Translations under genes and position numbers: made by a program | DNA from: Spartobacteria bacterium | GTDB lineage: Bacteria > Verrucomicrobiota > Verrucomicrobiia > Chthoniobacterales > Chthoniobacteraceae | Length of the DNA stretch: 64,000 nucleotides | Assembly: GCA_021324395.1 (NCBI GenBank) | Contig: JAJPJG010000011.1 | Coordinates: 124,001 to 188,000, forward strand | Direction of reading: 5' to 3' | Shown: positions 35,449-43,769 of the stretch, one piece after another | Layout: the number at the start of each line of letters is the position of its first letter | How positions within the stretch are numbered: position 1 is the stretch's first letter | The notes under the pieces: generated by a model | Databases searched by the model: none | Told to the model about the DNA's origin: nothing | What the model saw: the letters and a program-made list of their open reading frames with translations, nothing else

Positions 35449-37047
35449 TCAAAAGGAATAGCTCGCGCCGATGAAGAACTGGTTTCGGCGATAATCGGTG
35501 CCGGGTTGAGTGGAAATTAACTGTGTGAGCGTGTAGTTGGCATTAAGAGAAAGCGCCGGACTGAAGACGTAGTTTAGGCCGAGATTTCCCTGAAGTTCCT
35601 GTTCGACGACGTCACTTTGCGAGTTGCCGCCGTTGATGAGTGATGTGGTGTTGCGATTGTATGCGATGCCGATGTTCGCGGTGAGCTTCGCACCGAGAAC
35701 GTAGTTCAGCGACAAATCCGTGCGATAGGTCAACGTCTTATGAGTGGTCGAACCGGAATCTTCAAAACCGAAGCGATTCGTCCAGTTAAGGGTCGAGCCG
35801 CGCACGAAAACATACGCTGTCGTCGTTTCAAAATACGGCGTCGAGAGTGACGATCCCGTCCCCTGCTGCTGCGCGCGAATTTGCTCGCCCATGCGAATCG
35901 TCGCGCGAAGTCGCCGGCTCGCCATGTAATCCGCACCAAACAGCAAAAACGTGTCGGACGAATCCTGCGTCACATCCTGCGGATGGGACGTTTGCGTTCC
36001 ACGTATGTCTAGCGCGAGAGTTGTTCGCGGGGAGTAAAGGTATCGCAACTCCTCGCTGAGCCCGTTTTCATAGCGATCGCCCCCCGTGCCGGTGTTCTGC
36101 TGCGGATAAATCGTTCCGTTAAACGTGTAACTGCTGACCGTCGAGATGCGCGGAGTAAGCTGAAAACTTAAATCGATCTTCGAATTCGCCGAGAGATAGC
36201 TGCTGTTCGATTGCCGCGTCGGTGTGTTGATGCGACTGAAATCGGGCTGCTTCGTAAACACCGCATCGGCTTGTGCGGTGAGAGTCGTGCGGGGATTGAT
36301 CTTGTGCAGATATGAAAGCGAGACGCTGCCGTTGTAGTCGTTAGCACCGCCCGGACGACTCCAGTAAAACAAATCGCCGACGCTCATATCGAAAGTGTAA
36401 ACCGTGCGCGGACTCGCCGCCTGGGTCTGGAACGAAACACGCGCATTGGTGACTGGACTACCGACCTTCTCGGCCGGCGGAGTGGCCGGAATGGTCACCG
36501 CCGTAGGAACGAACACGGTTCTCGTTACGGTGCCGGTCTGCACATTCCCAAAGCCCGGAATAAACGTAATCACGGGCACCTTTTGCTGCTTTGCAGTGAA
36601 GACCGTAAACACCTGATCCTTTTGTTTGATCGGATTTGTCGGTGCGCTAAACACGTTGTCGTCGTAGCCCTGCGAAAGCGAAAGAAAGAACCGGTATTTT
36701 GGCTGCGCAAAACGCCCCTCGCCAGCCGTAAGCGTAAGCGGTGAAAACCCGCTGCCACCCGGCAGCGTGAACGACGGGCTTTCCGCTTGCGCAGCCGAGA
36801 CCGCGCCGGAGCGGACACCGGCGGAAAGCTCCGGCGTCGTTGTCGGCGGTGCCGGCGTAAGCGGATTTGTGGACGGTGTCGCCGTGCTGGGAGGACCGCC
36901 TTGCGGCGCACCGCCCGGCGTAATCGTCGAGCCTTCTCCACCCGTGCCGCCGGAAGATCCAGTATCGCTCGCACCCGTATCCTGCGCACGCACAGCCGAA
37001 ACGAAAAAGCAGCCCAGAACAATAATCGCGAGGCAAAGCCGGGTCAT
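35449..37047 (-). CDS. outer-membrane beta-barrel protein of the polysaccharide export group
   Basis: The 532-residue product has a signal peptide (L-A-I-I-V-L-G-C-F-F-V-S-A-V-R-A), a low-complexity Gly/Ser/Thr/Pro linker (~24-75), and a long region of alternating beta strands (for example F-F-L-S-L-S-Q-G-Y-D-D-N-V-F-S). It ends in Phe (F-I-G-A-S-Y-S-F), the usual outer-membrane barrel end signal. Such proteins replace or complement the Wza outer ring in related polysaccharide loci. It is first of the three export genes on the minus strand, 110 bases upstream of the Wzc-like gene. The precise role is inferred from context. Confidence 0.82.
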   Translation of the reverse strand: MTRLCLAIIVLGCFFVSAVRAQDTGASDTGSSGGTGGEGSTITPGGAPQGGPPSTATPSTNPLTPAPPTTTPELSAGVRSGAVSAAQAESPSFTLPGGSGFSPLTLTAGEGRFAQPKYRFFLSLSQGYDDNVFSAPTNPIKQKDQVFTVFTAKQQKVPVITFIPGFGNVQTGTVTRTVFVPTAVTIPATPPAEKVGSPVTNARVSFQTQAASPRTVYTFDMSVGDLFYWSRPGGANDYNGSVSLSYLHKINPRTTLTAQADAVFTKQPDFSRINTPTRQSNSSYLSANSKIDLSFQLTPRISTVSSYTFNGTIYPQQNTGTGGDRYENGLSEELRYLYSPRTTLALDIRGTQTSHPQDVTQDSSDTFLLFGADYMASRRLRATIRMGEQIRAQQQGTGSSLSTPYFETTTAYVFVRGSTLNWTNRFGFEDSGSTTHKTLTYRTDLSLNYVLGAKLTANIGIAYNRNTTSLINGGNSQSDVVEQELQGNLGLNYVFSPALSLNANYTLTQLISTQPGTDYRRNQFFIGASYSF

Positions 37048-37130
37048 GGATTGGGGAGCGGATTGCGCAAGGGCTTCGAGTTAGCGAATGCGAGTCACGC
37101 GCGCAAGGGAGAAACGCTCGCAAGAAGGAG

Positions 37131-37201
37131 AGCGGGCAAAGGGAATCGAACCCTCATAGCCAGCTTGGAAGGCTGGAGCTTTACCATTAAGCTATGCCCG
37201 C
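37131..37201 (-). tRNA. tRNA-Gly (TCC)
   Basis: On the minus strand the acceptor GCGGGCA pairs with TGCCCGC, the anticodon stem CCAGC/GCTGG encloses CTTCCAA (anticodon TCC), and the T arm is GAGGG-TTCGATT-CCCTT, with one G-T pair in its stem. The discriminator is T, as in the E. coli tRNA-Gly(TCC). No CCA is encoded. It lies between the barrel gene and the two repeat-protein genes. Confidence 0.93.
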
Positions 37202-37232
37202 AAAAGCGTTCACAATGTTCGCGGCGCGATGG

Positions 37233-37245
37233 CACTTGGCAAGTG
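37233..37245. repeat. palindrome CACTTG-G-CAAGTG
   Basis: A perfect six-base inverted repeat with a one-base centre lies between the stop of the first repeat protein and tRNA-Gly. On the minus strand it sits 32-44 bases upstream of the tRNA. With a one-base spacer it is better suited to bind a protein dimer than to form an RNA hairpin. Confidence 0.35.
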
Positions 37246-37250
37246 AAAAG

Positions 37251-39419
37251 CTAGACTTCGCGGATATCCAAATTGCCGATCGCGATGTCATCGTTGTGTG
37301 CACCGCTCGTGAGCGGTTCGCTGACTCCATTAATCGATGCGGCGTCGATGAGTTCTGCTTCAATGCCAAAGTGCTCGCTATTGTTTCCGCTGCCCGTCGC
37401 AGTTCCATCGACAATCACGGCGGCGATTTTTGCCAGGATCGACGAGATCACTTTGGTTCCAACCGTTTCGTCTCCCGTGCCAAATTTTCCATCGCTGCCC
37501 GCGCTCACGCCTGCGGCGATGCTACTCGCGCTCATATTTCCTGAAATATGAACCGTGCCGATCTGTGCGCTGCCATCACTCAATGTGCCGCGATGATTCG
37601 CCGCCGTGCCGTCGACGCCGTATCCTGCGAGGATTTCAGCGCGATCCATGTTGCCTTTGATCGTAAGCGAATTAATCGCGACATCCGCACCGGAGAACAC
37701 TGCGTTGAACCCAAACCCGGCCGCAGAAATGATTGCGTTGTTTGTAGCCGTGCCCGTGAGGTTGCCGTTAATCGTAAGCGTATCGATATCCTGTGTCGCA
37801 CGGATCGCGCCGGCATTCGCGATGCCGCCGCTGCCGGCATTCGAGCCGGCTGTCACATTGTTAACAGTCAGATTTGTGATATGGCCGGCCTGAATGTAAC
37901 CCGTGTTCTTCACTTCACTGGATGAGTTCGCATTGCCTCCGATCAAATCGCCGTCAATCGTGGCAGGACCGAGCGCACCGCCACTAAAAATAACGCCCGA
38001 TGTGCCGCCACTGCCGCCCTGAACATTGCCACCGATGTGGAGTGAACCAATCGATCCAATCGAGAGAATTTCGCCCGTATCCGTGCTCGTTCCACCGGTA
38101 ATATTGCCGCCAATTGTAATCGTATTCATTGCACCGGAAGCGACGAGTCGGCCGCTGCTGCTGCCGCTGCCTCCGATGATGTCGCCCTGAATTTTAGCGG
38201 TGCCAATTGAAGTCGTAATCGAAATCTCTCCGCTGTCTACGCCGACATCGCCCTTTAGATTTCCGCCGATCTGCACGTTGTTAATCGATTTCGCGCCAAT
38301 GCGGCCGCTCGAGTCGCCTGCGCCTCCGGTCACGTCGCCACCGACGAGCACGGAATGGATCGAGCCGCTGCTCAATATGCCGCCGGAGAAGGATTGTTTG
38401 CCGCCGGTGATTGATCCGCCGATTTTCACAGTATCAATCGATGTTTTACCAAAGATAAAACCGGCTTCGGATTCGGTGGTGGTCGGATCGCCGCCGATCA
38501 GATCGTGATCGACTTGCACCGAGTGTAATTGAAACGCCGCAATCTCACCGCTGTCCGTCCCGGTGCCGCCGGTGATCGAGCCGAGCACATGAATGCTGCT
38601 GATCAGAGTTGGACGATTACCATTGTTTAAATCGCCGACAATCGAGCCGGACTGAAGACCGGAACCGCCGGTGATATCGCCGATAATCGCACTGCCGAGT
38701 TTGCCGGTGAATGTGATCTGCCCGGAGCCGGCGCTGCTTTCGCCCTTCAACGCGCCATCAATTTGAATTTTGCCGATGTTGCCGAATTGCGCGCCGAGAA
38801 CATGAATCCGCGCGCCGTCGACGTCACCCGTGACATGGATGTTGCCGATGGGTCCGAGAATGTTGCTTTGAAAACTGGTATCGCCCGGATCCTGTGTGCT
38901 CGTTTTACCCATCGATCCGGCATGAATCGCTTTGATTGCACTGCTTACATTGCTGTCGCCCGCATCGACGCGGCCGAGATCACCCTGGATTCTGATTGTG
39001 CCAAGATCGATGTTGTCGAAGAAATCGAAGTTATCAGTGTCAACCAGTGCGGCCTTGATGTAGCCAACATCCACTTTTTGATTCCCGGCGCCCAACCGCG
39101 GCAGAACTTTCACAGTGATGTCCGTGCCGGACGCCAGCGAACGAAAAATCGCGCCGCCATTGGAAAAAACGGACGAACTCCCCGTTAAATCAATTGTTTC
39201 GAGTTGCTGGTTTGTCGAGTTGCTGCCGTTCACGCTGCCGGTATCGAATTTTAAAATCGCATTTGCCACCGCTGCGTTGATGAAAATCGGTTTCGATGTC
39301 TTGATCATTACCGAATCTCCGTCTTTATCCGAATAGGTGACGGTCGTTGCGTTGATCAATATCGCGGGGGCGATTCGATCTTCCAGAGGCTCGATGGCTA
39401 AAAAGCTGCGGTAAATCAT
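37251..39419 (-). CDS. large surface-type repeat protein with L-E-D-R-I-A-P-A N-terminus (paralogue B)
   Basis: From the ATG at 39419 the product has 722 residues. The N-terminus reads E-P-L-E-D-R-I-A-P-A, not a classical signal peptide; similar L-E-x-R starts mark exported proteins in Planctomycetes and Verrucomicrobia. Residues ~190-500 consist of imperfect repeats of about 26 residues on the pattern S-I-x-x-[VI]-x-I-G-G-x-[IVL]-x-G-G-x-x-x-x-S-G-x-I (units begin near 327, 353, 378, 404, 430, 456 and 482), which suggests a right-handed beta helix. Near the end G-V-S-A-G-S-D-G-K-F-G-T-G-D-E looks calcium-binding. The upstream paralogue ends two bases before this start. The function is unknown; adhesin or matrix protein is a guess. 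Confidence 0.85.
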   Translation of the reverse strand: MIYRSFLAIEPLEDRIAPAILINATTVTYSDKDGDSVMIKTSKPIFINAAVANAILKFDTGSVNGSNSTNQQLETIDLTGSSSVFSNGGAIFRSLASGTDITVKVLPRLGAGNQKVDVGYIKAALVDTDNFDFFDNIDLGTIRIQGDLGRVDAGDSNVSSAIKAIHAGSMGKTSTQDPGDTSFQSNILGPIGNIHVTGDVDGARIHVLGAQFGNIGKIQIDGALKGESSAGSGQITFTGKLGSAIIGDITGGSGLQSGSIVGDLNNGNRPTLISSIHVLGSITGGTGTDSGEIAAFQLHSVQVDHDLIGGDPTTTESEAGFIFGKTSIDTVKIGGSITGGKQSFSGGILSSGSIHSVLVGGDVTGGAGDSSGRIGAKSINNVQIGGNLKGDVGVDSGEISITTSIGTAKIQGDIIGGSGSSSGRLVASGAMNTITIGGNITGGTSTDTGEILSIGSIGSLHIGGNVQGGSGGTSGVIFSGGALGPATIDGDLIGGNANSSSEVKNTGYIQAGHITNLTVNNVTAGSNAGSGGIANAGAIRATQDIDTLTINGNLTGTATNNAIISAAGFGFNAVFSGADVAINSLTIKGNMDRAEILAGYGVDGTAANHRGTLSDGSAQIGTVHISGNMSASSIAAGVSAGSDGKFGTGDETVGTKVISSILAKIAAVIVDGTATGSGNNSEHFGIEAELIDAASINGVSEPLTSGAHNDDIAIGNLDIREV

Positions 39420-39420
39420 G

Positions 39421-41394
39421 TTAAACAACCTCCAGCGCGTGGAAATCGCTACTGTTGTCAATCGGCACCGGCGAAGTGTCGTTGGACGGGCCCGGTTGCA
39501 GCGGAACGACCGCGCCGTTTGCTTTTACCGACGCGACCCATTGCGCGACGATGCCGTAGTTGCCGCTCGCCGCCGGGACGACGGCGCCATTGATGATCAC
39601 GCTCGATATTTTTGAAACCAGATCGAGCCGGTCTGTCGTGCCGGAACCGGAAATCCGCGCGTCGTCGCTCGTTCCGAATTTACCGTCCGCGCCCGCCACC
39701 ACACCGGCGACGATGTTTGAAGAAGAAATCGTCGTGCCGATTTTCACCGCGCCAATCGACGCGTCGGCGTTCAGCGGCTGGCCGAGTAAATTGCTCGACG
39801 TATCGGTGCTGTATCCAGCGAGAATATCGGCGAACTCCGCTTTGCCGCCGACAGTGACCGAGCGGATCGCAATGTCTGATTTTGCACTTGCCGCGAGCGC
39901 GTGCTGGCCGAGCGCGGAAATAATCGCGGGGTTGGATGAATTGCCGGTGATGTTCCCCTTCACCGTGAGCGCACCGATGTCGTTGTCGGCACGAATCGCG
40001 CCGCAGGTATCGATGCCACCGCCATTGTCGGTGCCGGCGATGAAATCGTTTCCGATCGTAACGGAAAGGATGCGTTGCGCCTGCACGTAACCGGAATTTG
40101 TCAGCTTCGCGATCAAAGTGGAATCGCCGCCGACAAAGTCGTTGCCAATGGAAATTTTACCAATCGTGCCGCTGGAGAAAATGTCGCCGCTGTTGTTTCC
40201 GCTGCCGCCTTTGAAATCGAGACCGACGGAAACAGACCCGATATTTCCATTCGACACAACAATCGCGCCGCTTTGATCTCCCGCGCCGCCGAGGAGCGAC
40301 TGTCCGATTTTTACGTTCCCGATGCTGCTGAGCGCCTCAATGGTGCCGGTATGCGTTGCTGCCGTGCCGCCTTGCAAATTTCCTGTGATGGTCACTGAAC
40401 CGATTGTATCGGCAAAAATTTCACCGCTGCTGAGCACCGAACCACCTGTTAACGAGCCGTTAATTGTCACGTGGCCGAGCGAAGCAGCCTGGATAACACC
40501 GGAACCTTTGCCGCCGGCGCCTGTAACGTCGCCTGTCACTGTGACGGAGGAAATAGTCGATGCGGCAATCTGGCCGGAATCATTTCCTCCACCTCCAGCA
40601 ATTCCGTTGTTCGTCACAAAAATGCTGGAGATTTTTGAAAGCGTGCCGTAGTCGCCGATAATCGAGCCGGTTTCGGCCGCAGAATTTCCGCTAAGGCCGC
40701 CGACCAACGCCTTCGCGATGACGCCGGTAAAATGAATCTCGCCGCTGTTGGCAGTGCTTCCGCCGATTAAGCTGCCAGCGATATTTAACGAGCCAATGCC
40801 GCCGCTGCCGGGTTTTGCTGAAGTGTCGCTGATGTCCAGCAATGCGTTTTGCACATCCCCGGCAACGGAAATCGCGCCGGCGGTGCCGCGAATGTGGCTG
40901 TGCAGATCGCTCGCACCTGTCGTCGTGCCTTTCACTCCCATCGAACCGACGCTCAGGCTCTTGATCGCAAGCACGGATGAAGCATCGCCGACATCGATTC
41001 TGCCCAGGTCGCCGGAAATTTTTACAGCGCCGAGATCGATGCCGGTCCCAAGAGTTGTTCCGGAGATCGAAATCGCTTTGATTTGTCCCACATCGACTTT
41101 GCCATCACCGCCGCCGGCTTGTTGTGCGGAAAGTGTAAGACTGATTCCGTTGTCGCCCGCCAGTTGCGTCAAATCGATCGTTTGCAACTGTTGATGCGTC
41201 GCATTGCTCTGATCAACGGTGCCGGTATCGAATTTCAGCACGGTGTTTACATTTGCAGATGTAAAAAGCGGCTTGGAAATTTTCAGCGTCGCCAGATCGC
41301 CATCCGCGTCCGTAAACGTCACCGTTGTTGGATTGACCAGCGCAGCCGGCGCGACGCGTTGTTCGAGCAATTCAATGAGCGGGGAGAAAGACAT
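39421..41394 (-). CDS. large surface-type repeat protein with L-E-Q-R-V-A-P-A N-terminus (paralogue A)
   Basis: The 657-residue product (ATG at 41394) is clearly homologous to the next gene: N-terminus E-L-L-E-Q-R-V-A-P-A-A-L-V-N-P-T-T-V-T-F-T-D-A-D-G-D, then K-F-D-T-G-T-V, D-L-G-A-V-K-I-S-G-D-L-G-R-I-D-V-G-D, glycine-rich ~26-residue repeats, and near the end I-V-A-G-V-V-A-G-A-D-G-K-F-G-T-S-D-D. It lacks Cys almost completely, as expected of an extracellular protein. It is first in transcription and is separated from its paralogue by one base, so both are surely in one transcript. The role is unknown. Confidence 0.85.
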   Translation of the reverse strand: MSFSPLIELLEQRVAPAALVNPTTVTFTDADGDLATLKISKPLFTSANVNTVLKFDTGTVDQSNATHQQLQTIDLTQLAGDNGISLTLSAQQAGGGDGKVDVGQIKAISISGTTLGTGIDLGAVKISGDLGRIDVGDASSVLAIKSLSVGSMGVKGTTTGASDLHSHIRGTAGAISVAGDVQNALLDISDTSAKPGSGGIGSLNIAGSLIGGSTANSGEIHFTGVIAKALVGGLSGNSAAETGSIIGDYGTLSKISSIFVTNNGIAGGGGNDSGQIAASTISSVTVTGDVTGAGGKGSGVIQAASLGHVTINGSLTGGSVLSSGEIFADTIGSVTITGNLQGGTAATHTGTIEALSSIGNVKIGQSLLGGAGDQSGAIVVSNGNIGSVSVGLDFKGGSGNNSGDIFSSGTIGKISIGNDFVGGDSTLIAKLTNSGYVQAQRILSVTIGNDFIAGTDNGGGIDTCGAIRADNDIGALTVKGNITGNSSNPAIISALGQHALAASAKSDIAIRSVTVGGKAEFADILAGYSTDTSSNLLGQPLNADASIGAVKIGTTISSSNIVAGVVAGADGKFGTSDDARISGSGTTDRLDLVSKISSVIINGAVVPAASGNYGIVAQWVASVKANGAVVPLQPGPSNDTSPVPIDNSSDFHALEVV

Positions 41395-41489
41395 GCGAAG
41401 GCGGGTTTCCTCGCACACGAACCAGTTTGCGTCAAGACGCACAGCGAGATTGCGCGCAACAACGCGCTCTGTTTAAGGTTTTAACCCAA

Positions 41490-42164
41490 ATGAGAATCTT
41501 CACTCGGCTGGTGCTCGTTGCAGCGTTGCTGTATCTCGGTTTCGTTCTTTTCCAGGAAGGGCGCGTGCAGCAGTCGGCGGAAAATGCCGACCAGACGAAA
41601 ATCATCCTCTATTTTGCCGGCGTCATCCTCGTTGCGCTGTTTGCGGGGACAATCGTTGCGCTATCGCTGGTGCCGGCGATCGGCGATTGGGTCGGGCATC
41701 TGCTCGTGAGTCCCGATGAAAAAATTGAGCACGATCCGCACATGGACGCGCAGGCGAAAATCGCACAGGGCGATTATCACGGCGCGATCTCGATCTTTTT
41801 ACAGATTTTTGAAAGCGATCACACCGATACGCATGCGTTAAACGAAGCGGTAAGGCTTTACATCGAAAAACTCGGCGATGTGGAATCGGGCGCGACGCTG
41901 CTGGAAAACGCGCTGCAGGAGGAATGGCCGCCGGAACAAAGCGCGTTTCTTGCGAACCGGCTCGTCGATATTTACTGGAACTATCAAGCCGACGGCGAGC
42001 GCTCGCGTGCGTTGCTGATGCAGATCATCGAGACCATGCCGTCGACGAAATATTCGGCAAACGCGCAGCATCGTTTACACGAAATCGACCGCGCGGTTTT
42101 GGAGGGAAATCTGCCAACGCCGCCGCAAATCGAGGACAGCGGCGAAGCGGAAGCCGAGGCTTAA
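41490..42164 (+). CDS. membrane-anchored TPR-like protein of unknown function
   Basis: From the ATG at 41490 the product has 224 residues. Two hydrophobic helices (residues ~5-18 and ~34-58) are followed by a soluble helical domain that resembles tetratricopeptide repeats (A-K-I-A-Q-G-D-Y-H-G-A-I-S-I-F-L-Q-I-F-E, then A-F-L-A-N-R-L-V-D-I-Y) and an acidic end (E-D-S-G-E-A-E-A-E-A). It is divergent from the repeat-protein pair. It ends in a shared TTAA with the convergent hydrolase gene: TAA at 42162 on the plus strand and 42161-42163 on the minus strand. I do not recognise a specific family. Confidence 0.75.
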   Translation: MRIFTRLVLVAALLYLGFVLFQEGRVQQSAENADQTKIILYFAGVILVALFAGTIVALSLVPAIGDWVGHLLVSPDEKIEHDPHMDAQAKIAQGDYHGAISIFLQIFESDHTDTHALNEAVRLYIEKLGDVESGATLLENALQEEWPPEQSAFLANRLVDIYWNYQADGERSRALLMQIIETMPSTKYSANAQHRLHEIDRAVLEGNLPTPPQIEDSGEAEAEA

Positions 42165-42943
42165 GCGACCGCGAAGCGCGCGCTCACGTCCGTTTGCGAC
42201 GCGCAAAAAACTTCCACGTCCGCACCTGCATCGGCGAGTCGTGTGCGGACGGTTTCCAATGCGAGGTCGGGCCGGTTGCAATCGCGGCTCAAATGCCCGA
42301 GCACAGCACAGCGCAGGTTGTTGTTTAACAACTGCACGAGCACTTCCGCCGCAGCCGCATTCGACAAATGACCATGCCGCGACATGATTCGCTGCTTCAC
42401 CGGCCACGGGCGTCGTGTGTCGGCCTGCAGCATTTTTTCGTCATGGTTCGTCTCGATCACGAGAGTCTGCACGCTGCGAAGCCGCTCAAATACTAGCTTC
42501 GTCGCAAATCCCAGGTCGGTGCAAAAGCCGAGCGACGCGTTTCCGTGGTGCAGCACGAAACCGACCGGATCAACCGCATCGTGCGGAATCGGGAATGTCT
42601 GCACGGTGATGTCTTTCACGGAAAATTCGCCGCCGGTTTGAAATAAATGAAAATTTTTCCGGCACGCTTCCCCGCTTCGCCGCAGCGCTTCCGCCGTGAG
42701 CGCGTTGCAAAAAATCGGCACATCGAATTTTTTGCAAAGCACATCGAGCCCGCCGACGTGATCGATGTGTTCGTGCGTGAGCAAAATTCCGTCGATCCCG
42801 TCCATGCGCATACCAACGGTTTCGAGCCGGGTCGTGATTTGGCGCGCGCTGAGTCCGCCATCGATCAGCAGCTTGCACTCATCGCTCTCGACTACGGCGC
42901 AATTGCCCGCGCTGCCGGAGCCGAGGACGGTGAGATGAAGCAT
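42161..42943 (-). CDS. metallo-beta-lactamase-fold hydrolase (YycJ/WalJ-like)
   Basis: The 260-residue protein has the fold's signature near the start (L-T-V-L-G-S-G-S-A-G-N-C), the metal motif T-H-E-H-I-D-H-V-G-G (H-x-H-x-D-H) near residue 56, and later metal ligands in F-C-T-D-L-G and G-H-L-S. It is close to the YycJ group of DNA- or nucleic-acid-acting MBL proteins; activity on nucleic acid is inferred. The start at 42943 is chosen because the family begins at this beta strand; an in-frame extension to 43087 would run into the neighbouring gene. It follows three unrecognised genes on the same strand. Confidence 0.87.
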   Translation of the reverse strand: MLHLTVLGSGSAGNCAVVESDECKLLIDGGLSARQITTRLETVGMRMDGIDGILLTHEHIDHVGGLDVLCKKFDVPIFCNALTAEALRRSGEACRKNFHLFQTGGEFSVKDITVQTFPIPHDAVDPVGFVLHHGNASLGFCTDLGFATKLVFERLRSVQTLVIETNHDEKMLQADTRRPWPVKQRIMSRHGHLSNAAAAEVLVQLLNNNLRCAVLGHLSRDCNRPDLALETVRTRLADAGADVEVFCASQTDVSARFAVA

Positions 42944-42986
42944 GCGCAAGTTAAAGCTCGCGCACGCCCGCTTGGCAATGGCGCGG

Positions 42987-43685
42987 TTACGCCGGTTTGC
43001 GATTTTCCAGTTCGAGGATGCGTCGTTTTTTCTCCTCGTAATCGAGCGCATGAAAAACGCGGATTTCCTCCACGCGTCGCGCGCCATTTAACGCATCGAG
43101 AAACTTCGTGTAAGTCGCCGCGAGCCGCGTGGTCTCCAGGTAACGACCGCGCAGATTTGGATCGGCATAGGCGTTCGGTGTAATCGTCGAGAACATATGG
43201 AAACGCAGCCAGCGGCGATCGGCTTGCGAAATTTTTTGCGACTTGCGAAAGAACGCGACGAACAGCAGCAGCACGAGATAAGTGTCAACCAGCGCCTGCA
43301 ACTCGAGGTTGCGCGCAAACTCTTCACCATGGATTTCGCACATGCCGCGCTGGAAACGGAGAGCCGCATGCAGTGCGTGATTGATTTCCTCGACGAATAC
43401 GATGAGTGATCGAATGTTTTCGTTCGTTAAACCGCTGCGCGGATCATGTTTTTCGAGCTGCTCGATCAGCCAGTGCGAATAATAGATGCCGACGTAAAGT
43501 TGATCGCCGGATCGGCGCAGAAATGTCCGCGCGAGATCGCTCAGCTCACGCGCGGAGGCGCCCGCGAGCCGGCTGAGCTGGCCGCAACGTTGACGATCGA
43601 TGAGGCAATCTTCCAGGTTGATTCCCACGCGCGCATAGGTGCGCTCGAACAAATTTTGAATCTCGGAAAAAAGCGTCGCGGACAT
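42987..43685 (-). CDS. unknown 232-residue helical protein
   Basis: I do not recognise this protein. It is rich in Arg, Leu and aromatic residues and mostly helical, with a possible membrane-associated hydrophobic run L-V-L-L-L-F-V-A-F-F near residue 137 and a very basic end (Y-E-E-K-K-R-R-I-L-E-L-E-N-R-K). It starts 6 bases after the 25-residue membrane peptide and 80 bases after the 238-residue unknown gene. The helical composition and length resemble the 238-residue neighbour, so the two could be distant relatives or partners, but I could not align them convincingly. Confidence 0.72.
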   Translation of the reverse strand: MSATLFSEIQNLFERTYARVGINLEDCLIDRQRCGQLSRLAGASARELSDLARTFLRRSGDQLYVGIYYSHWLIEQLEKHDPRSGLTNENIRSLIVFVEEINHALHAALRFQRGMCEIHGEEFARNLELQALVDTYLVLLLFVAFFRKSQKISQADRRWLRFHMFSTITPNAYADPNLRGRYLETTRLAATYTKFLDALNGARRVEEIRVFHALDYEEKKRRILELENRKPA

Positions 43686-43691
43686 TTTCGG

Positions 43692-43769
43692 TCAGTCGTT
43701 TTTTGATTCGTGTGCAGGCAGGTTGAGTAACAACATGAGAAGCAGCAAAAGTAAAACGAGCGCAATCAT
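43692..43769 (-). CDS. probable 25-residue single-pass membrane peptide
   Basis: The start codon overlaps the stop of the upstream unknown gene as ATGA (43766-43769), and its own TGA lies 6 bases before the next ATG, so it fills the gap between two genes exactly. It encodes an almost pure Leu helix (M-I-A-L-V-L-L-L-L-L-L-M-L-L-L-N-L) followed by a short polar tail (P-A-H-E-S-K-N-D). That is one membrane helix with the tail probably on one side, similar in size to KdpF or CydX peptides. It is too short for ordinary gene finders. No homology is known to me. Confidence 0.55.
   Translation of the reverse strand: MIALVLLLLLLMLLLNLPAHESKND

Noticed and set aside
37251..41394. Periodic repeats that might suggest a CRISPR array
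   Set aside because: The period of about 78 bases is imperfect, in frame, and encodes glycine-rich protein repeats; there are no identical repeats with unique spacers and no cas genes.
43541..43765. 74-residue open frame across the gap between the two unknown genes
   Set aside because: It overlaps deeply with the well-supported 232-residue frame; the shorter 25-residue frame in the same gap fits both gene junctions better.
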